A program made the translations under genes and the position numbers. Below, in pieces: positions 52,996 through 64,000 of a DNA stretch of 64,000 bases; within the stretch, counting starts at the first letter, position 1, and every line of letters begins with the position of its first letter. The notes under the pieces were generated by a model. It was not told the origin of the DNA, made no database searches, and was given only the letters and a program-made list of their open reading frames with translations. This DNA comes from Euclidia mi (Eukaryota; Arthropoda; Insecta; Lepidoptera; Erebidae): contig OX123197.2 of the NCBI GenBank assembly GCA_944739405.2, forward strand, positions 57,698,047 through 57,762,046, given 5' to 3'.

Positions 52996-53114
52996 TATAA
53001 TACATAAAAGTAAAGGGATTTCCAAAAATCCTCTTTCACAGCCATTCCCAATATGTATCTCTAGTAGCTTAAGCTGCGGAAAGGTACTCCCTTACACTCC
53101 CTATGGAACCAAAA

Positions 53115-53640
53115 TTTTTTTTTTTTGCCCAACAAATTGTCTCCATGCTGCCTGATGCTAAGCAGTCAGTGAAGTCCCATAGTGATGGCCATCATACCAG
53201 CAGCCAGCATGGCATTATGGCATGATGGCCCTCACCTTAACGGCCTTGAGTAAAGCTTTTTCACGCCCCGCTTAAAGGACCCGGGATCATAAGTGGAGGG
53301 AAACATGTGGACTGGTAAAGAGTTCCACATCTTAATGGTACGGCAGAGATAAGAGGCGCCGAACCGTTTAGTGCGTGACGGTATCAGTTCTACCGTGTAA
53401 GAGTGGCACCTCAACCCAGCACGTGTCGTTCGGGATAGGAAAGGAGAGGGTGGGATTAGTTGAAAGAGCTCTTCGGAGCACTCACCGTGATAGATGCGGT
53501 AGAAGAAAGCCATTGAGGCCACGTCTCTGCGTAATTGCAGTGACTCAAGAGTCTTAGTGGCCTCTGGATCCCCGATGATACGGACAGCACGCCGCTGGCT
53601 TACATGCCAAATGTCAGCCAATAATTTCGACTGTTCGTTA
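53115..53640 (-). pseudogene. LINE 3' end with RT C-terminal domain (family C, copy 2)
   Basis: Minus strand. WHVSQRRAVRIIGDPEATKT, LESLQLRRDVASMAFFYRIY, HGECSEELFQLIPPSPFLSR, CRTIKMWNSLPVHMFPSTYD and PGSFKRGVKKLYSRPLR match 39973-40398 residue by residue in layout. The 3' UTR ends in poly(A), seen as T's at 53115-53126. The frame continues upstream of about 53640 into unrelated sequence (to 53813), marking the 5' truncation. Confidence 0.85.
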
Positions 53641-54215
53641 TCTCTCAGTGACTTATTAGCGCAAGAGTAATATAATAATTGATATTGATTTATAACATAC
53701 TCTTGCAAGTAAACCCCTTTAGAAAACTTAGTTAAACTTTTGAAAAAGCCATAAAGTATTAAAGTCCAACCAATCTCTACAGGCATGTGAGAAACTTCCA
53801 TATAAGTAGCCACATATCCACATATGGCGTCCAGTCCTGTCAGAGTTATTTCAGAAAACCCAGGTATATTTTCATGTATTTATGATAATGAGAATTCTAG
53901 AGAACGGTGACTAGAACATGAATACATATTAAAACATTGTTTAAAATAGGGGATAAATGTTTGTTCTAAAAGGTTTTACAATCTCTCGACTGTGTTTTCC
54001 CAGCATATACTATACTATTAATTTTGAAATCGCTTTCTATTTACAATGTATTTTTACAACAAATAAATATGTCCAAGTATTCTCAAAATCAAAATTAAGT
54101 TTCTTTCCGTAGAAATGTTTCACTATTCTATGACCCATTCAAGGATTATGTGAAAATCTGAGATTTGAACGATGAAGATCTATTTATACTATCAATCACT
54201 ATCTTTAACATACTT
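53641..54215. other. Unassigned AT-rich DNA
   Basis: No supported feature. Confidence 0.3.
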
Positions 54216-54217
54216 GT

Positions 54218-54375
54218 GTTACTAACTGACTGACAGACAACGCACAATCAAAACTATTGGTGATGAAGATGGGTATGTATGTTCCTTGGAGAGTCTAAGA
54301 GAGGATTTTCGGCAATTCCCACCCAAGTCGGAATAATGATCCAACGTGAGTGGAGCCGTGGGGGAAGGCTAGTTA
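54218..54375 (+). repeat. Dispersed noncoding repeat (CTGACTGACTGACAGACA type), copy 2
   Basis: AACTGACTGACAGACAACGC, AAACTATTGGTGATGAAGAT, GGTATGTATGTTCCTTGGAG and GATTTTCGGCAATTCCCACC align with 30731-30940. Confidence 0.55.
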
Positions 54376-54759
54376 TTGCCAATAATGCTTTTTGATTTAC
54401 TAGCCTATTGAATAATACAAGTTTTATTATCCTCTAAAAACATGCGTAGTCTGGCGACTTAACTGACGTAGTGGATGATCTGGTCCTTCTCATGGTGAAA
54501 AGACCCAACAGTGGCATAGTTATATACAGAAACAGTTTAATGAATTTGCAGCTAACCTTGCCGAAGGAACATAGAAAAACTCTGACAGCGGCTGGGACAA
54601 CTACCTATACTCTACCTTTACGTCAAAATATATACCTATTCAAATGCCTTACTTACATCAACTTTTTATCAAAAGAGTATCAAATGCAGCCTCCTAAACG
54701 AGAGAACAATCTTATTTTCAGCGTTGTTGTAATGAAATTGCAACGACATTGGCCCATTT

Positions 54760-55878
54760 TTCATTAATATTTCTCTCCTTCTTTCCAAACTTTCTTACTA
54801 TGGATGTGACCCGGCAACAGTAAAATGGTTTCACAGTTATTTAATTGACAGATTTCAATTCGTCCAACTGGATAATGCCAGCAATGGTAACAAGGCGACT
54901 TCTTCTTGCCGTCAGGTGACCCGGGGTGTCCCTCAGGGATCAGTCCTCGGCCCTCTTCTCTTCTTATTGTACAGCGCAGATGTTACCAGCCATATACATA
55001 ATACCCAGTTTCATATGTATGCCGATGATCTCCAGTTATATATATAATTTATGCCCAACAACTGCAGTGAATCTGTAAATAAAATGAATGCAGATTTAGA
55101 CAGGATATCTGACTGGGCTAGAAAAAATTCACTTGTACTTAATCCTACTAAATCAATTTTTTTTATTCTAGGCTCAAAGGATTGCATCAAAAAGATACAA
55201 GATCTAAATCCTACACTAATGGTTGATAACTGTCCCATACAGCAAGTCAGTGAGGCTCGGAACCTAGTTTTGGTCATGGATGGGGAACTGCATTTTGAGA
55301 CGCATGTACTAGAGGCAGTCAAAAACTGTTTTTACCGTCTCAAGCTGCTCTACCGGATTCGCCAATACCTGGGTACTGAATTGCGGATATTGCTGTGTGA
55401 GACACTTATACTATCTAAACTTAATTATGCCGATACAGTGTTTGGTCCGTGTATATTAAAAAGAACGGAGAAGTTGATCCAGAGGGTTCAGAATGCATGT
55501 GCTCGTTTCTGCTACAACATCCCACCTCGTGCACATGTCACTCCTTTCCTTAACAGTGGCAATCTTATGAAGATGACTGCCCGCAGGCACCTTCATCTGG
55601 CAACTTTACTCTTTGGCATAGTTCTACACAAAAGGCCTGAATATTTGTATAAAAAATTTACGTGGTCTCGCAATGTTCATCAGTATAGTAAACGAGCGGC
55701 TTCTTACATTATGGTCACAGCGATTCATAGAACTCATGCGTTCGAAGGAAGTTTTCGTTACTCATCCTCGAATTCTTGGAATAATCTTCCACCCCCTATG
55801 CGTAATCTGAAAACATTGCATACATTTAGAAATAAGTTTAAGTTATTTTTGATCAACAAACAAAAATCATTGCTGTAA
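54760..55878 (+). pseudogene. LINE ORF2: RT, broken by one TAA
   Basis: From 54766 the frame reads LLLSKLSYYGCDPATVKWFH, SYLIDRFQFVQLDNASNGNK, TRGVPQGSVLGPLLFLLYSA and the catalytic block FHMYADDLQLYI, directly followed by TAA (55036-55050 region). It resumes as FMPNNCSESVNKMNADLDRI and runs to 55878: NSLVLNPTKSIFFILGSKD, LSKLNYADTVFGP, LIQRVQNACARFCY, SSNSWNNLPPPMRNLKTLHT. The endonuclease and RT fingers are lost by truncation. The YADD catalytic residues remain, but the stop follows directly after them. Confidence 0.88.
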
Positions 55879-56237
55879 TTTTACATACCTTTATGACGGC
55901 TAATTCGGGCATATTTGCTTACGTGTATAGTACCCTTATTGTACTTAATAATTATAATGCATAGATATTAGAAATTAATATAATTGCTGTGGTATTTTGG
56001 TGTATTGTATGTATTATTTTTGTTATCAGCGCGTACGCAACGCAATTATGACATTTGGACAGCATAGACGCTTTCTTGAGTTTATTGACAGTCATGACAG
56101 ATGGAACTCCTTGCGATCACGTGACACCCACGAGTTGCGTTCGGAAATACGAAAACGGTTTTTGCGATTAAATACAATTGAGACATACAGGGTTTTTAAC
56201 ATAATATCATATTATTTCTATAAATATTTATATTAAG

Positions 56238-56243
<6 letters not shown>

Positions 56244-56286
<43 letters not shown>
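56244..56286. repeat. (TA)n microsatellite, left arm
   Basis: 43 bp of TA. The right-arm counterpart (63436-63462) is only 27 bp and accounts for most of the length difference between the arms. Confidence 0.95.
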
Positions 56287-56288
<2 letters not shown>

Positions 56289-56629
56289 ATGTAGTTTATA
56301 TATTAATTACTAAGACTGCTATATATTTAATTGTTCTTTATCATATATTAAATATATATAGGTGTGTATTATTTATGTGTATTTATTTATTTACTCGGCC
56401 TGCGAGTATACCAGCGTTGTAGTTTATACTGCAGCAATAGCTGACGCAGCGCCTTATTTGTCCTCCACGTAACGCCACCATTAATAATGTACCTACTTAT
56501 ATCTTTAGTGTACCTCTAGTTTAAGTTTATTTGTTTGTTAAGTTTATTATTTTTTAAGTGTTTCTTAAGTTTGTGTGGAGGTGCAAATAAAACATTTTCA
56601 TTTCATTTCATTTCAAACATTTAATTTTA

Positions 56630-56965
56630 TTTCATTGCATTTCATTTAAACTAGACATGACAAAGCGACTAGACAGAGCTGTATATTTACGTCTTTGTTG
56701 CTCTGTTACACTTACATTGCAAGCTTGTTACATTGTGTTCCTCATTTCTTTTGATAATTATTTTTCTCGATTATTTTGTATAGTTTTTATAAATAAGCTA
56801 GTATAATATTACCTTCTACCTGCTATGTCCTTGCATTACGAACGTGGCAGAAAATGTAAATGTATGTAGATGTCTTTAAGTAATTATTTTATAAACTTAA
56901 TATACTGACGTTCATAAGCATCACATTGTGACCCAAATGAATAAAGGATTTTGACGTTGACCCCG
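56630..56965 (+). repeat. LINE 3' UTR, plus strand (left arm)
   Basis: Ends ACGTTCATAAGCATCACATT, GTGACCCAAATGAATAAAGG ATTTTGACGTTGAC. The family is also seen at 10628-10850 (inverse) and 62760-63095 (inverse, right arm). No coding part. Confidence 0.7.
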
Positions 56966-59380
56966 CCCAATTAAGTGTCGTTTATAGTGCAAAGAGGTGG
57001 TCTATATGCAATTTTGATGTATATTTGCTATATTATTGCAAACATTCATCGAGGTATTAAAAATGTGTATGACTTTATTGTTTCAAATGTGTTTATATTT
57101 GAATTGTTATAGATAATATTCTGTGTTCTTTAGTGCAAGCTATCTTATGAAGATACCTAATGGTTGAGAGGGTACCTAATGCTTGAGATAGCGCATTCAA
57201 GAAGCTCTTCAGCTTTATTACTTTAGCATAATATGATTTACATATATTTTAGCGACCCACCACAAAATAACACTAGTACGCAACTGTATATTATAAAATA
57301 AATAAAACTTTTCTCTTTACAATAATACTATGATATATACGAGCAAAGAAAGAAGAGGAAATCCATTTCCTCCCATACTTTTGTAGCCAGAGGAAAAGTT
57401 TCTATCAACAGGAAAATAGTGACAAATAAATTGCGTGATTGGACCGCGTTATGCAATATTGACAAAATAAATATTAAGTAACCATAAGTGAAGCTTTCGG
57501 CCTTCCCAGTCTTCGATATATTATGGGCATTTAACTCTAAGCTGGAGAACATGGACTTGACGATTTACGGCTGTTTCCAACATTTTATTCATAGATGGAT
57601 TTGGCTACTACAGACATAATATATATGACATATTTTATAGAGAGCTTATGTTATACCTCTAGTAACCAAAACCTTCAATAGCTAAAATATTGAGAACGGC
57701 CATTAATGTGTTATGAATACGATTACATTCCGGGTGAAATTTGTCTATAAATATAGTACTTATGTATTGAGGAACATAGTATAAGTGTTTTTATAAGTTT
57801 TATTACACTTCTGCCAGCTCAGTAGTAAAATTGATCATCAATGATAATATAGTAAAATGATTACAGAAAATAACGTTTATTTTGACGACAGCCTACGCCA
57901 TTTTTTTACGTTATCTAATTTATTATGATGCTATATCGGCAATACCATGACAATAAGTGTGACGAAGATTACTTACAAAAGTGCACACATTTTAGTACTA
58001 GAAATATTTGTTCAGGCTTACAATAGTTGTGAATGCAACAAGTCAAAGTTATCCAGCATTCTTGCAATTATGCTGACTTAGCTACATACGACGTACAGTT
58101 ATTCAATTGAGATACTTTCTGCAATTCAAGCTATTTGTGTTCGATAAAAAGATACCCGCCGTCTTAAATGCTATGTGTGTATATGATAGAATATTCCTGT
58201 ATAAATAATACTTGAATTTTAAACTTAAGCGAAACAAATTGTTTGTTAGTATTAGTAATCTTCCTTGTATTTTCGATTTAAGTGTTCTATTTAAAAGGGT
58301 AATTACATGGTAACAAATTGAAAAATCTCTCTCTCAATTATCTCATCCTCTCCAATTCCACCCAAGACAACCGATTGGATAACGATACTATCCTTATACG
58401 TAGGGTTAGCAATTTATAAAAGATGGTTAGGTACCTCCTGCCTTTGTCGTGTTATATGTGCGGCTCCTTGTCTCTCACGTTTTTCTTTCCTTGTTTAGTG
58501 GTAGGTCCTATAATCAGAGCTTGAAAAGCCTTTCAGCTTGAAGCTGCTTAAGTGCAGATCTAGGTTACAAGACATTGCTACAGCCATAACAATTTACCAA
58601 CAGCTTAACATCAGTTTTGAAGTCAAATCAATAGACAAATAGGTTATATAATTATCAATTAAAATGTTTACAAAAACCGACATCTAATTAAATTCCTTAA
58701 ACTTAGATGACACCAAATATTGGATGTATATTCTTGCAAACAGGTAATCGGTTAGTAAAATAACGGAATTTTGAAGTAAAAAGCATAAAAACATACAACC
58801 AAATTGATCTCCGCCTTTTTTAAAGATGGTTGAAAAGATGACTGAGAACAGACTTATCGTAGCATAACGCGGTCCAACTTAGTCTCACATATTTTACATC
58901 AAAGAGAAACAGAGAGAAGTGCTTGGCAAACATCATAGACCTTGACCCAATTTGACTTGTATCGTTAGTCAGCAGATTTATTCCTGACCAATTTGCATCT
59001 TGATTTTACGCTATTTTTCATTAAGCTGCTAGAGAGGAAAATATTAAAATAAATCAAAACAATCTAGTGGCAGCTAAGAAAAATAGTCGATCGTTGCCTA
59101 CAATAAAAATAAAACGATGTAAATTTTGAACAACTGTAACATTTGCGAGACAATTTCACCAGCAGTCTGAGATCTAACCCATAACAACCGTCTTAAAGAT
59201 GATTTGACCATTCAAATCTGGGTGCATAGAGTTCCCACCAAGAACTTAGGGTCCCAAGCTAACCTCACCTGCAAGTGGTGCACCTGCCGATCAACGGACG
59301 AGGCTCTGACAAACAAAATATCCCGATAAGCGCCACCTATTACGTGGGATCAAAACACCGGCGAAAAGTGGGCGTTTAAC
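56966..59380. other. Unassigned DNA inside the left palindrome arm
   Basis: About 2.4 kb. The 74-codon minus frame at 57328-57552 also occurs, inverted, at 62170-62394 with one residue change. It is hydrophobic and unrecognised, and is duplicated only because the arm is. Confidence 0.4.
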
Positions 59381-59383
59381 ATG

Positions 59384-59430
59384 CCTCTGCCTAACCCTTC
59401 GGGAAATAGGCGTGAGTCTATGTATGTATG
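59384..59430 (+). repeat. SINE tail (CTCTGCCTAACCCTTCGGG), left arm
   Basis: GCCTCTGCCTAACCCTTCGG followed by AATAGGCGTGAGTCTATG and TATGTATG. This end of tRNA-derived SINEs is common in Lepidoptera; the copy in the right arm is at about 60293-60338, inverted. Confidence 0.55.
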
Positions 59431-59621
59431 TAAATCTACATATCTATTCTTGTTGCATCAATGGCGATCTAAATTGCGTACGACCAATAATCTGCCACAA
59501 ATATGGCTTTGTTTCAGCATTCAAATAAAAGCCATAGCTTTATACTTTGTACACACACGGCTACTCGTCAAGCTAGACACTTTGACCTTTGTACCGTTCT
59601 TTTTTTTATTAGCTTTATATA

Positions 59622-59623
<2 letters not shown>

Positions 59624-59662
<39 letters not shown>
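59624..59662. repeat. (TA)n microsatellite in the palindrome spacer
   Basis: About 39 bp of TA between the left arm and the CpG-containing part of the spacer. Confidence 0.95.
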
Positions 59663-59665
<3 letters not shown>

Positions 59666-60004
59666 TAGCGCCATCTACCTTCCTATCTACAACTAATCGC
59701 ATCAACATGAATCGTTCCACGCTTGTCTAGTGCGAGCGATATCATATTTCCGTCCCTCTCTTTCCCTCTCCCTGGAAGAGGCACTGCCTTCGCCCGATTC
59801 GTCGCCGCGAACGTCGACGCGAGTGACAGTCTAGAACATTCCGCTCGCTAAGAACGCCGTCTCGATACCGCTCCGCGCCGCACCGCTGTATGTGATTTAC
59901 CGCTTCCACCAAGGAAAACCCGCTCGTGAGTGAAGTGAAAACAAGCAGCTGCATCACGAAAACACCAGGAGGAAAAGAAACGAAGAAGGTTGTATAAGGT
60001 AAGT
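59663..60004 (+). promoter_or_regulatory. Candidate promoter/5' exon with splice donor
   Basis: The single-copy part of the palindrome spacer is richer in G, C and CpG than anything around it (CGTCGCCGCGAACGTCGACG, CTCCGCGCCGCACCGCTGTA) and is followed by AAGGTAAGTG, a strong splice-donor match, at 59998-60005. No coding start is evident. It might be a noncoding first exon of a host gene or part of another transposon. Weak evidence. Confidence 0.3.
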
Positions 60005-62759
60005 GCCTTCCATCCTTGAAATATCCTATACCCACTCAATCACCTCCTACCGTATCCATCTCCTCTTCCCTTATTCCTTTCTAGGCGACCCAGAACTCGC
60101 CCTAATACAGTCCATTCCATTAATCCTTCCCAAGTCGCCTAGAACCCTACGGTTTCGGTGTAAGCCGAACCATATATATATAAAGCTATGGCTTTTATTT
60201 GAATGCTGAAACAAAGCCATATTTGTGGCAGATTATGGGTCGTACGCAATTTAGATCGCCATTGATGCAACAAGAATAGATATGTAGATTTACATACATA
60301 CATAGACTCACGCCTATTTCCCGAAGGGTTAGGCAGAGGCATGTTAAACGCCCACTTTTCGCCGGTGTTTTGATCCCACGTAATAGGTGGCGCTTATCGG
60401 GATATTTTGTTTGTCAGAGCCTCGTCCGTTGATCGGCAGGTGCACCACTTGCAGGTGAGGTTAGCTTGGGACCCTAAGTTCTTGGTGGGAACCCTATGCA
60501 CCCAGATTTGAATAGTCAAATCATCTTTAAGACGGTTGTTATGGGTTAGATCTCAGACTGCTGGTGAAATTGTCTCGCAAATGTTACAGTTGTTCAAAAT
60601 TTACATCGTTTTATTTTTATTGTAGGCAACGATCGACTATTTTTCTTAGCTGCCACTAGATTGTTTTGATTTATTTTAATATTTTCCTCTCTAGCAGCTT
60701 AATGAAAAATAGCGTAAAATCAAGATGCAAATTGGTCAGGAATAAATCTGCTGACTAACGATACAAGTCAAATTGGGTCAAGGTCTATGATGTTTGCCAA
60801 GCACTTCTCTCTGTTTCTCTTTGATGTAAAATATGTGAGACTAAGTTGGACCGCGTTATGCTACGATAAGTCTGTTCTCAGTCATCTTTTCAACCATCTT
60901 TAAAAAAGGCGGAGATCAATTTGGTTGTATGTTTTTATGCTTTTTACTTCAAAATTCCGTTATTTTACTAACCGATTACCTGTTTGCAAGAATATACATC
61001 CAATATTTGGTGTCATCTAAGTTTAAGGAATTTAATTAGATGTCGGTTTTTGTAAACATTTTAATTGATAATTATATAACCTATTTGTCTATTGATTTGA
61101 CTTCAAAACTGATGTTAAGCTGTTGGTAAATTGTTATGGCTGTAGCAATGTCTTGTAACCTAGATCTGCACTTAAGCAGCTTCAAGCTGAAAGGCTTTTC
61201 AAGCTCTGATTATAGGACCTACCACTAAACAAGGAAAGAAAAACGTGAGAGACAAGGAGCCGCACATATAACACGACAAAGGCAGGAGGTACCTAACCAT
61301 CTTTTATAAATTGCTAACCCTACGTATAAGGATAGTATCGTTATCCAATCGGTTGTCTTGGGTGGAATTGGAGAGGATGAGATAATTGAGAGAGAGATTT
61401 TCAATTTGTTACCATGTAATTACCCTTTTAAATAGAACACTTAAATCGAAAATACAAGGAAGATTACTAATACTAACAAACAATTTGTTTCGCTTAAGTT
61501 TAAAATTCAAGTATTATTTATACAGGAATATTCTATCATATACACACATAGCATTTAAGACGGCGGGTATCTTTTTATCGAACACAAATAGCTTGAATTG
61601 CAGAAAGTATCTCAATTGAATAACTGTACGTCGTATGTAGCTAAGTCAGCATAATTGCAAGAATGCTGGATAACTTTGACTTGTTGCATTCACAACTATT
61701 GTAAGCCTGAACAAATATTTCTAGTACTAAAATGTGTGCACTTTTGTAAGTAATCTTCGTCACACTTATTGTCATGGTATTGCCGATATAGCATCATAAT
61801 AAATTAGATAACGTAAAAAAATGGCGTAGGCTGTCGTCAAAATAAACGTTATTTTCTGTAATCATTTTACTATATTATCATTGATGATCAATTTTACTAC
61901 TGAGCTGGCAGAAGTGTAATAAAACTTATAAAAACACTTATACTATGTTCCTCAATACATAAGTACTATATTTATAGACAAATTTCACCCGGAATGTAAT
62001 CGTATTCATAACACATTAATGGCCGTTCTCAATATTTTAGCTATTGAAGGTTTTGGTTACTAGAGGTATAACATAAGCTCTCTATAAAATATGTCATATA
62101 TATTATGTCTGTAGTAGCCAAATCCATCTATGAATAAAATGTTGGAAACAGCCGTAAATCGTCAAGTCCATGTTCTCCAGCTTAGAGTTAAATGCCCATA
62201 ATATATCGAAGACTGGGAAGGCCGAAAGCTTCACTTATGGTTACTTAATATTTATTTTGTCAATATTGCATAACGCGGTCCAATCACGCAATTTATTTGT
62301 CACTATTTTCCTGTTGATAGAAACTTTTCCTCTGACTACAAAAGTATGGGAGGAAATGGATTTCCTCTTCTTTCTTTGCTCGTATATATCATAGTATTAT
62401 TGTAAAGAGAAAAGTTTTATTTATTTTATAATATACAGTTGCGTACTAGTGTTATTTTGTGGTGGGTCGCTAAAATATATGTAAATCATATTATGCTAAA
62501 GTAATAAAGCTGAAGAGCTTCTTGAATGCGCTATCTCAAGCATTAGGTACCCTCTCAACCATTAGGTATCTTCATAAGATAGCTTGCACTAAAGAACACA
62601 GAATATTATCTATAACAATTCAAATATAAACACATTTGAAACAATAAAGTCATACACATTTTTAATACCTCGATGAATGTTTGCAATAATATAGCAAATA
62701 TACATCAAAATTGCATATAGACCACCTCTTTGCACTATAAACGACACTTAATTGGGCGG

Positions 62760-63095
62760 GGTCAACGTCAAAATCCTTTATTCATTTGGGTCACAATGTG
62801 ATGCTTATGAACGTCAGTATATTAAGTTTATAAAATAATTACTTAAAGACATCTACATACATTTACATTTTCTGCCACGTTCGTAATGCAAGGACATAGC
62901 AGGTAGAAGGTAATATTATACTAGCTTATTTATAAAAACTATACAAAATAATCGAGAAAAATAATTATCAAAAGAAATGAGGAACACAATGTAACAAGCT
63001 TGCAATGTAAGTGTAACAGAGCAACAAAGACGTAAATATACAGCTCTGTCTAGTCGCTTTGTCATGTCTAGTTTAAATGAAATGCAATGAAATAA
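62760..63095 (-). repeat. LINE 3' UTR, minus strand (right arm)
   Basis: Inverse of 56630-56965 with the same GTCAACGTCAAAATCCTTTA boundary. Confidence 0.7.
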
Positions 63096-63109
63096 AATTA
63101 AATGTTTGA

Positions 63110-63435
63110 AATGAAATGAAATGAAAATGTTTTATTTGCACCTCCACACAAACTTAAGAAACACTTAAAAAATAATAAACTTAACAAACAAATAAACTTA
63201 AACTAGAGGTACACTAAAGATATAAGTAGGTACATTATTAATGGTGGCGTTACGTGGAGGACAAATAAGGCGCTGCGTCAGCTATTGCTGCAGTATAAAC
63301 TACAACGCTGGTATACTCGCAGGCCGAGTAAATAAATAAATACACATAAATAATACACACCTATATATATTTAATATATGATAAAGAACAATTAAATATA
63401 TAGCAGTCTTAGTAATTAATATATAAACTACATCA

Positions 63436-63468
<33 letters not shown>

Positions 63469-63878
63469 CTTAATATAAATATTTATAGAAATAATATGAT
63501 ATTATGTTAAAAACCCTGTATGTCTCAATTGTATTTAATCGCAAAAACCGTTTTCGTATTTCCGAACGCAACTCGTGGGTGTCACGTGATCGCAAGGAGT
63601 TCCATCTGTCATGACTGTCAATAAACTCAAGAAAGCGTCTATGCTGTCCAAATGTCATAATTGCGTTGCGTACGCGCTGATAACAAAAATAATACATACA
63701 ATACACCAAAATACCACAGCAATTATATTAATTTCTAATATCTATGCATTATAATTATTAAGTACAATAAGGGTATACTATACACGTAAGCAAATATGCC
63801 CGAATTAGCCGTCATAAAGGTATGTAAAATTACAGCAATGATTTTTGTTTGTTGATCAAAAATAACTTAAACTTATTT
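63110..63878 (-). pseudogene. LINE 3' end, minus strand (right arm)
   Basis: Begins (in + coordinates) with (GAAAT)n at 63110-63130 and covers the 3' UTR and the last 16 codons of the RT frame of 54760-55878 (FLINKQKSLL end). It stops abruptly at 63878 inside coding sequence, where the palindrome ends, so it was copied as part of the arm and is not an independent insertion. Confidence 0.8.
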
Positions 63879-63887
63879 CACACACGA

Positions 63888-64000
63888 ACACATTTTTAAT
63901 ACCTCGATGAATGTTTGCAATAATATAGCAAATATACATCAAAATTGCATATAGACCACCTCTTGGCACTATAAACGACACTAAATTGGGCGGGGTCAAC
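63888..64000 (-). repeat. Third, partial copy of the palindrome sequence (runs off the window)
   Basis: CACATTTTTAATACCTCGAT through GGGCGGGGTCAAC repeats 62652-62766 in the same orientation with two or three substitutions (for example CTCTTGGCAC for CTCTTTGCAC). It starts 9 bp after the right arm ends. Confidence 0.85.

Larger units (their letters stand above)
54740..56620 (+). mobile_element. 5'-truncated LINE with RT, (ATTTC)n tail
   Basis: Coding remainder of ORF2 (54760-55878) followed by about 740 bp of 3' UTR ending TGCAAATAAAACATTTTCAT and (ATTTC)n at 56598-56615. The 3' UTR carries a 43-bp (TA)n run. From 55830 onward the element is also present, inverted, at 63878-63110, because the palindrome arm begins inside its coding end. 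Confidence 0.85.
55830..59543 (+). repeat. Left arm of the 8-kb palindrome
   Basis: 3714 bp whose reverse complement is 60180-63878. Anchors: AAATAAGTTTAAGTTATTTT at the outer end and GCCATAGCTTTAT at the inner end. It contains the 3' end of the LINE, a (TA)n run, a LINE 3' UTR (56630-56960), about 2.4 kb of unassigned DNA and a SINE tail (59384-59430). Differences from the other arm are few: single substitutions, a 2-bp indel near 55936, and the (TA)n length. Confidence 0.92.
60180..63878 (-). repeat. Right arm of the 8-kb palindrome
   Basis: 3699 bp, reverse complement of 55830-59543. The contents are the same in reverse order: SINE tail (60293-60338), unassigned 2.4 kb, LINE 3' UTR (62760-63095), (TA)n (63436-63462) and the LINE ORF2 end (63830-63878). 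Confidence 0.92.

Noticed and set aside
55997..56236. 79-codon frame conserved at 63470-63709
   Set aside because: Lies in the LINE 3' UTR and is duplicated with the palindrome arm; MTFGQHRRFLEFIDSHDRWN is not a known domain and has no partner.
56244..56286. CRISPR-like or regulatory tandem array
   Set aside because: Plain (TA)n microsatellite; no spaced repeats anywhere in the window and a eukaryotic context.
57328..57552. 74-codon frame conserved at 62170-62394
   Set aside because: Conservation comes from the palindrome duplicating the DNA; one residue difference in a recent duplicate is not evidence of coding.

Overview
The window is a stretch of insect nuclear DNA, most probably from a moth or butterfly. 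It is AT-rich, has no recognisable host protein gene, and is built almost entirely from transposable elements. The Lepidoptera call is an inference from the mix of repeats: tRNA-derived SINEs with ATGATGAT or TATGTATG tails, the dispersed AGGGTTCCGTAGCC...CGACTCGCAC repeat, RTE- and Jockey-like LINE ends, and BEL and Ty3/gypsy elements. No species can be named.

Layout. 1-1074: unassigned. 1075-8577: BEL/Pao LTR retrotransposon on +, with identical 604-bp LTRs, a 5-bp target duplication, a broken gag and a full-length pol. 8929-9870: SINEs. 9873-10493: a GC-rich, poly(A)-ended retroelement whose 5' end folds like an HDV ribozyme. 10628-15250: LINE 3' tail, then a decayed LINE on - (coiled-coil ORF1, endonuclease, RT). 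15286-18120: SINE head and old noncoding repeats. 18125-25071: Ty3/gypsy element on -, with identical 389-bp LTRs, intact gag and pol joined by an apparent A AAA AAC -1 frameshift site; it looks recently inserted. 25643-25866: relic of a pipsqueak-type helix-turn-helix protein. 26092-29110: 3-kb inverted-repeat element without a transposase. 29.6-32.5 kb: old repeats and SINEs. 32.6-35.9 kb: LINE on + with a nearly intact 914-aa ORF2.

36.9-54.7 kb is a mosaic of fragments: SINEs, two copies of a 5S rRNA-derived SINE, LINE 3' ends, a pair of 340-bp inverted repeats, an 887-bp TA-flanked MITE with a smaller inverted-repeat unit nested in it, and a second HDV-ribozyme retroelement (45031-45638, -) flanked by a 17-bp target duplication. 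54.74-56.62 kb: LINE with RT on +.

55830-63878 is one very large palindrome: two arms of about 3.7 kb, nearly identical, in opposite orientation around a 636-bp spacer. A third partial copy starts at 63888 and runs off the window. The spacer holds the only sequence that resembles a host promoter or 5' exon.

Functional picture: the two LTR elements carry their own protease, reverse transcriptase, RNase H and integrase. The SINEs and the ribozyme-led short elements have no enzymes and must have used LINE machinery in trans. Most LINE copies are 5'-truncated, as expected for target-primed reverse transcription.
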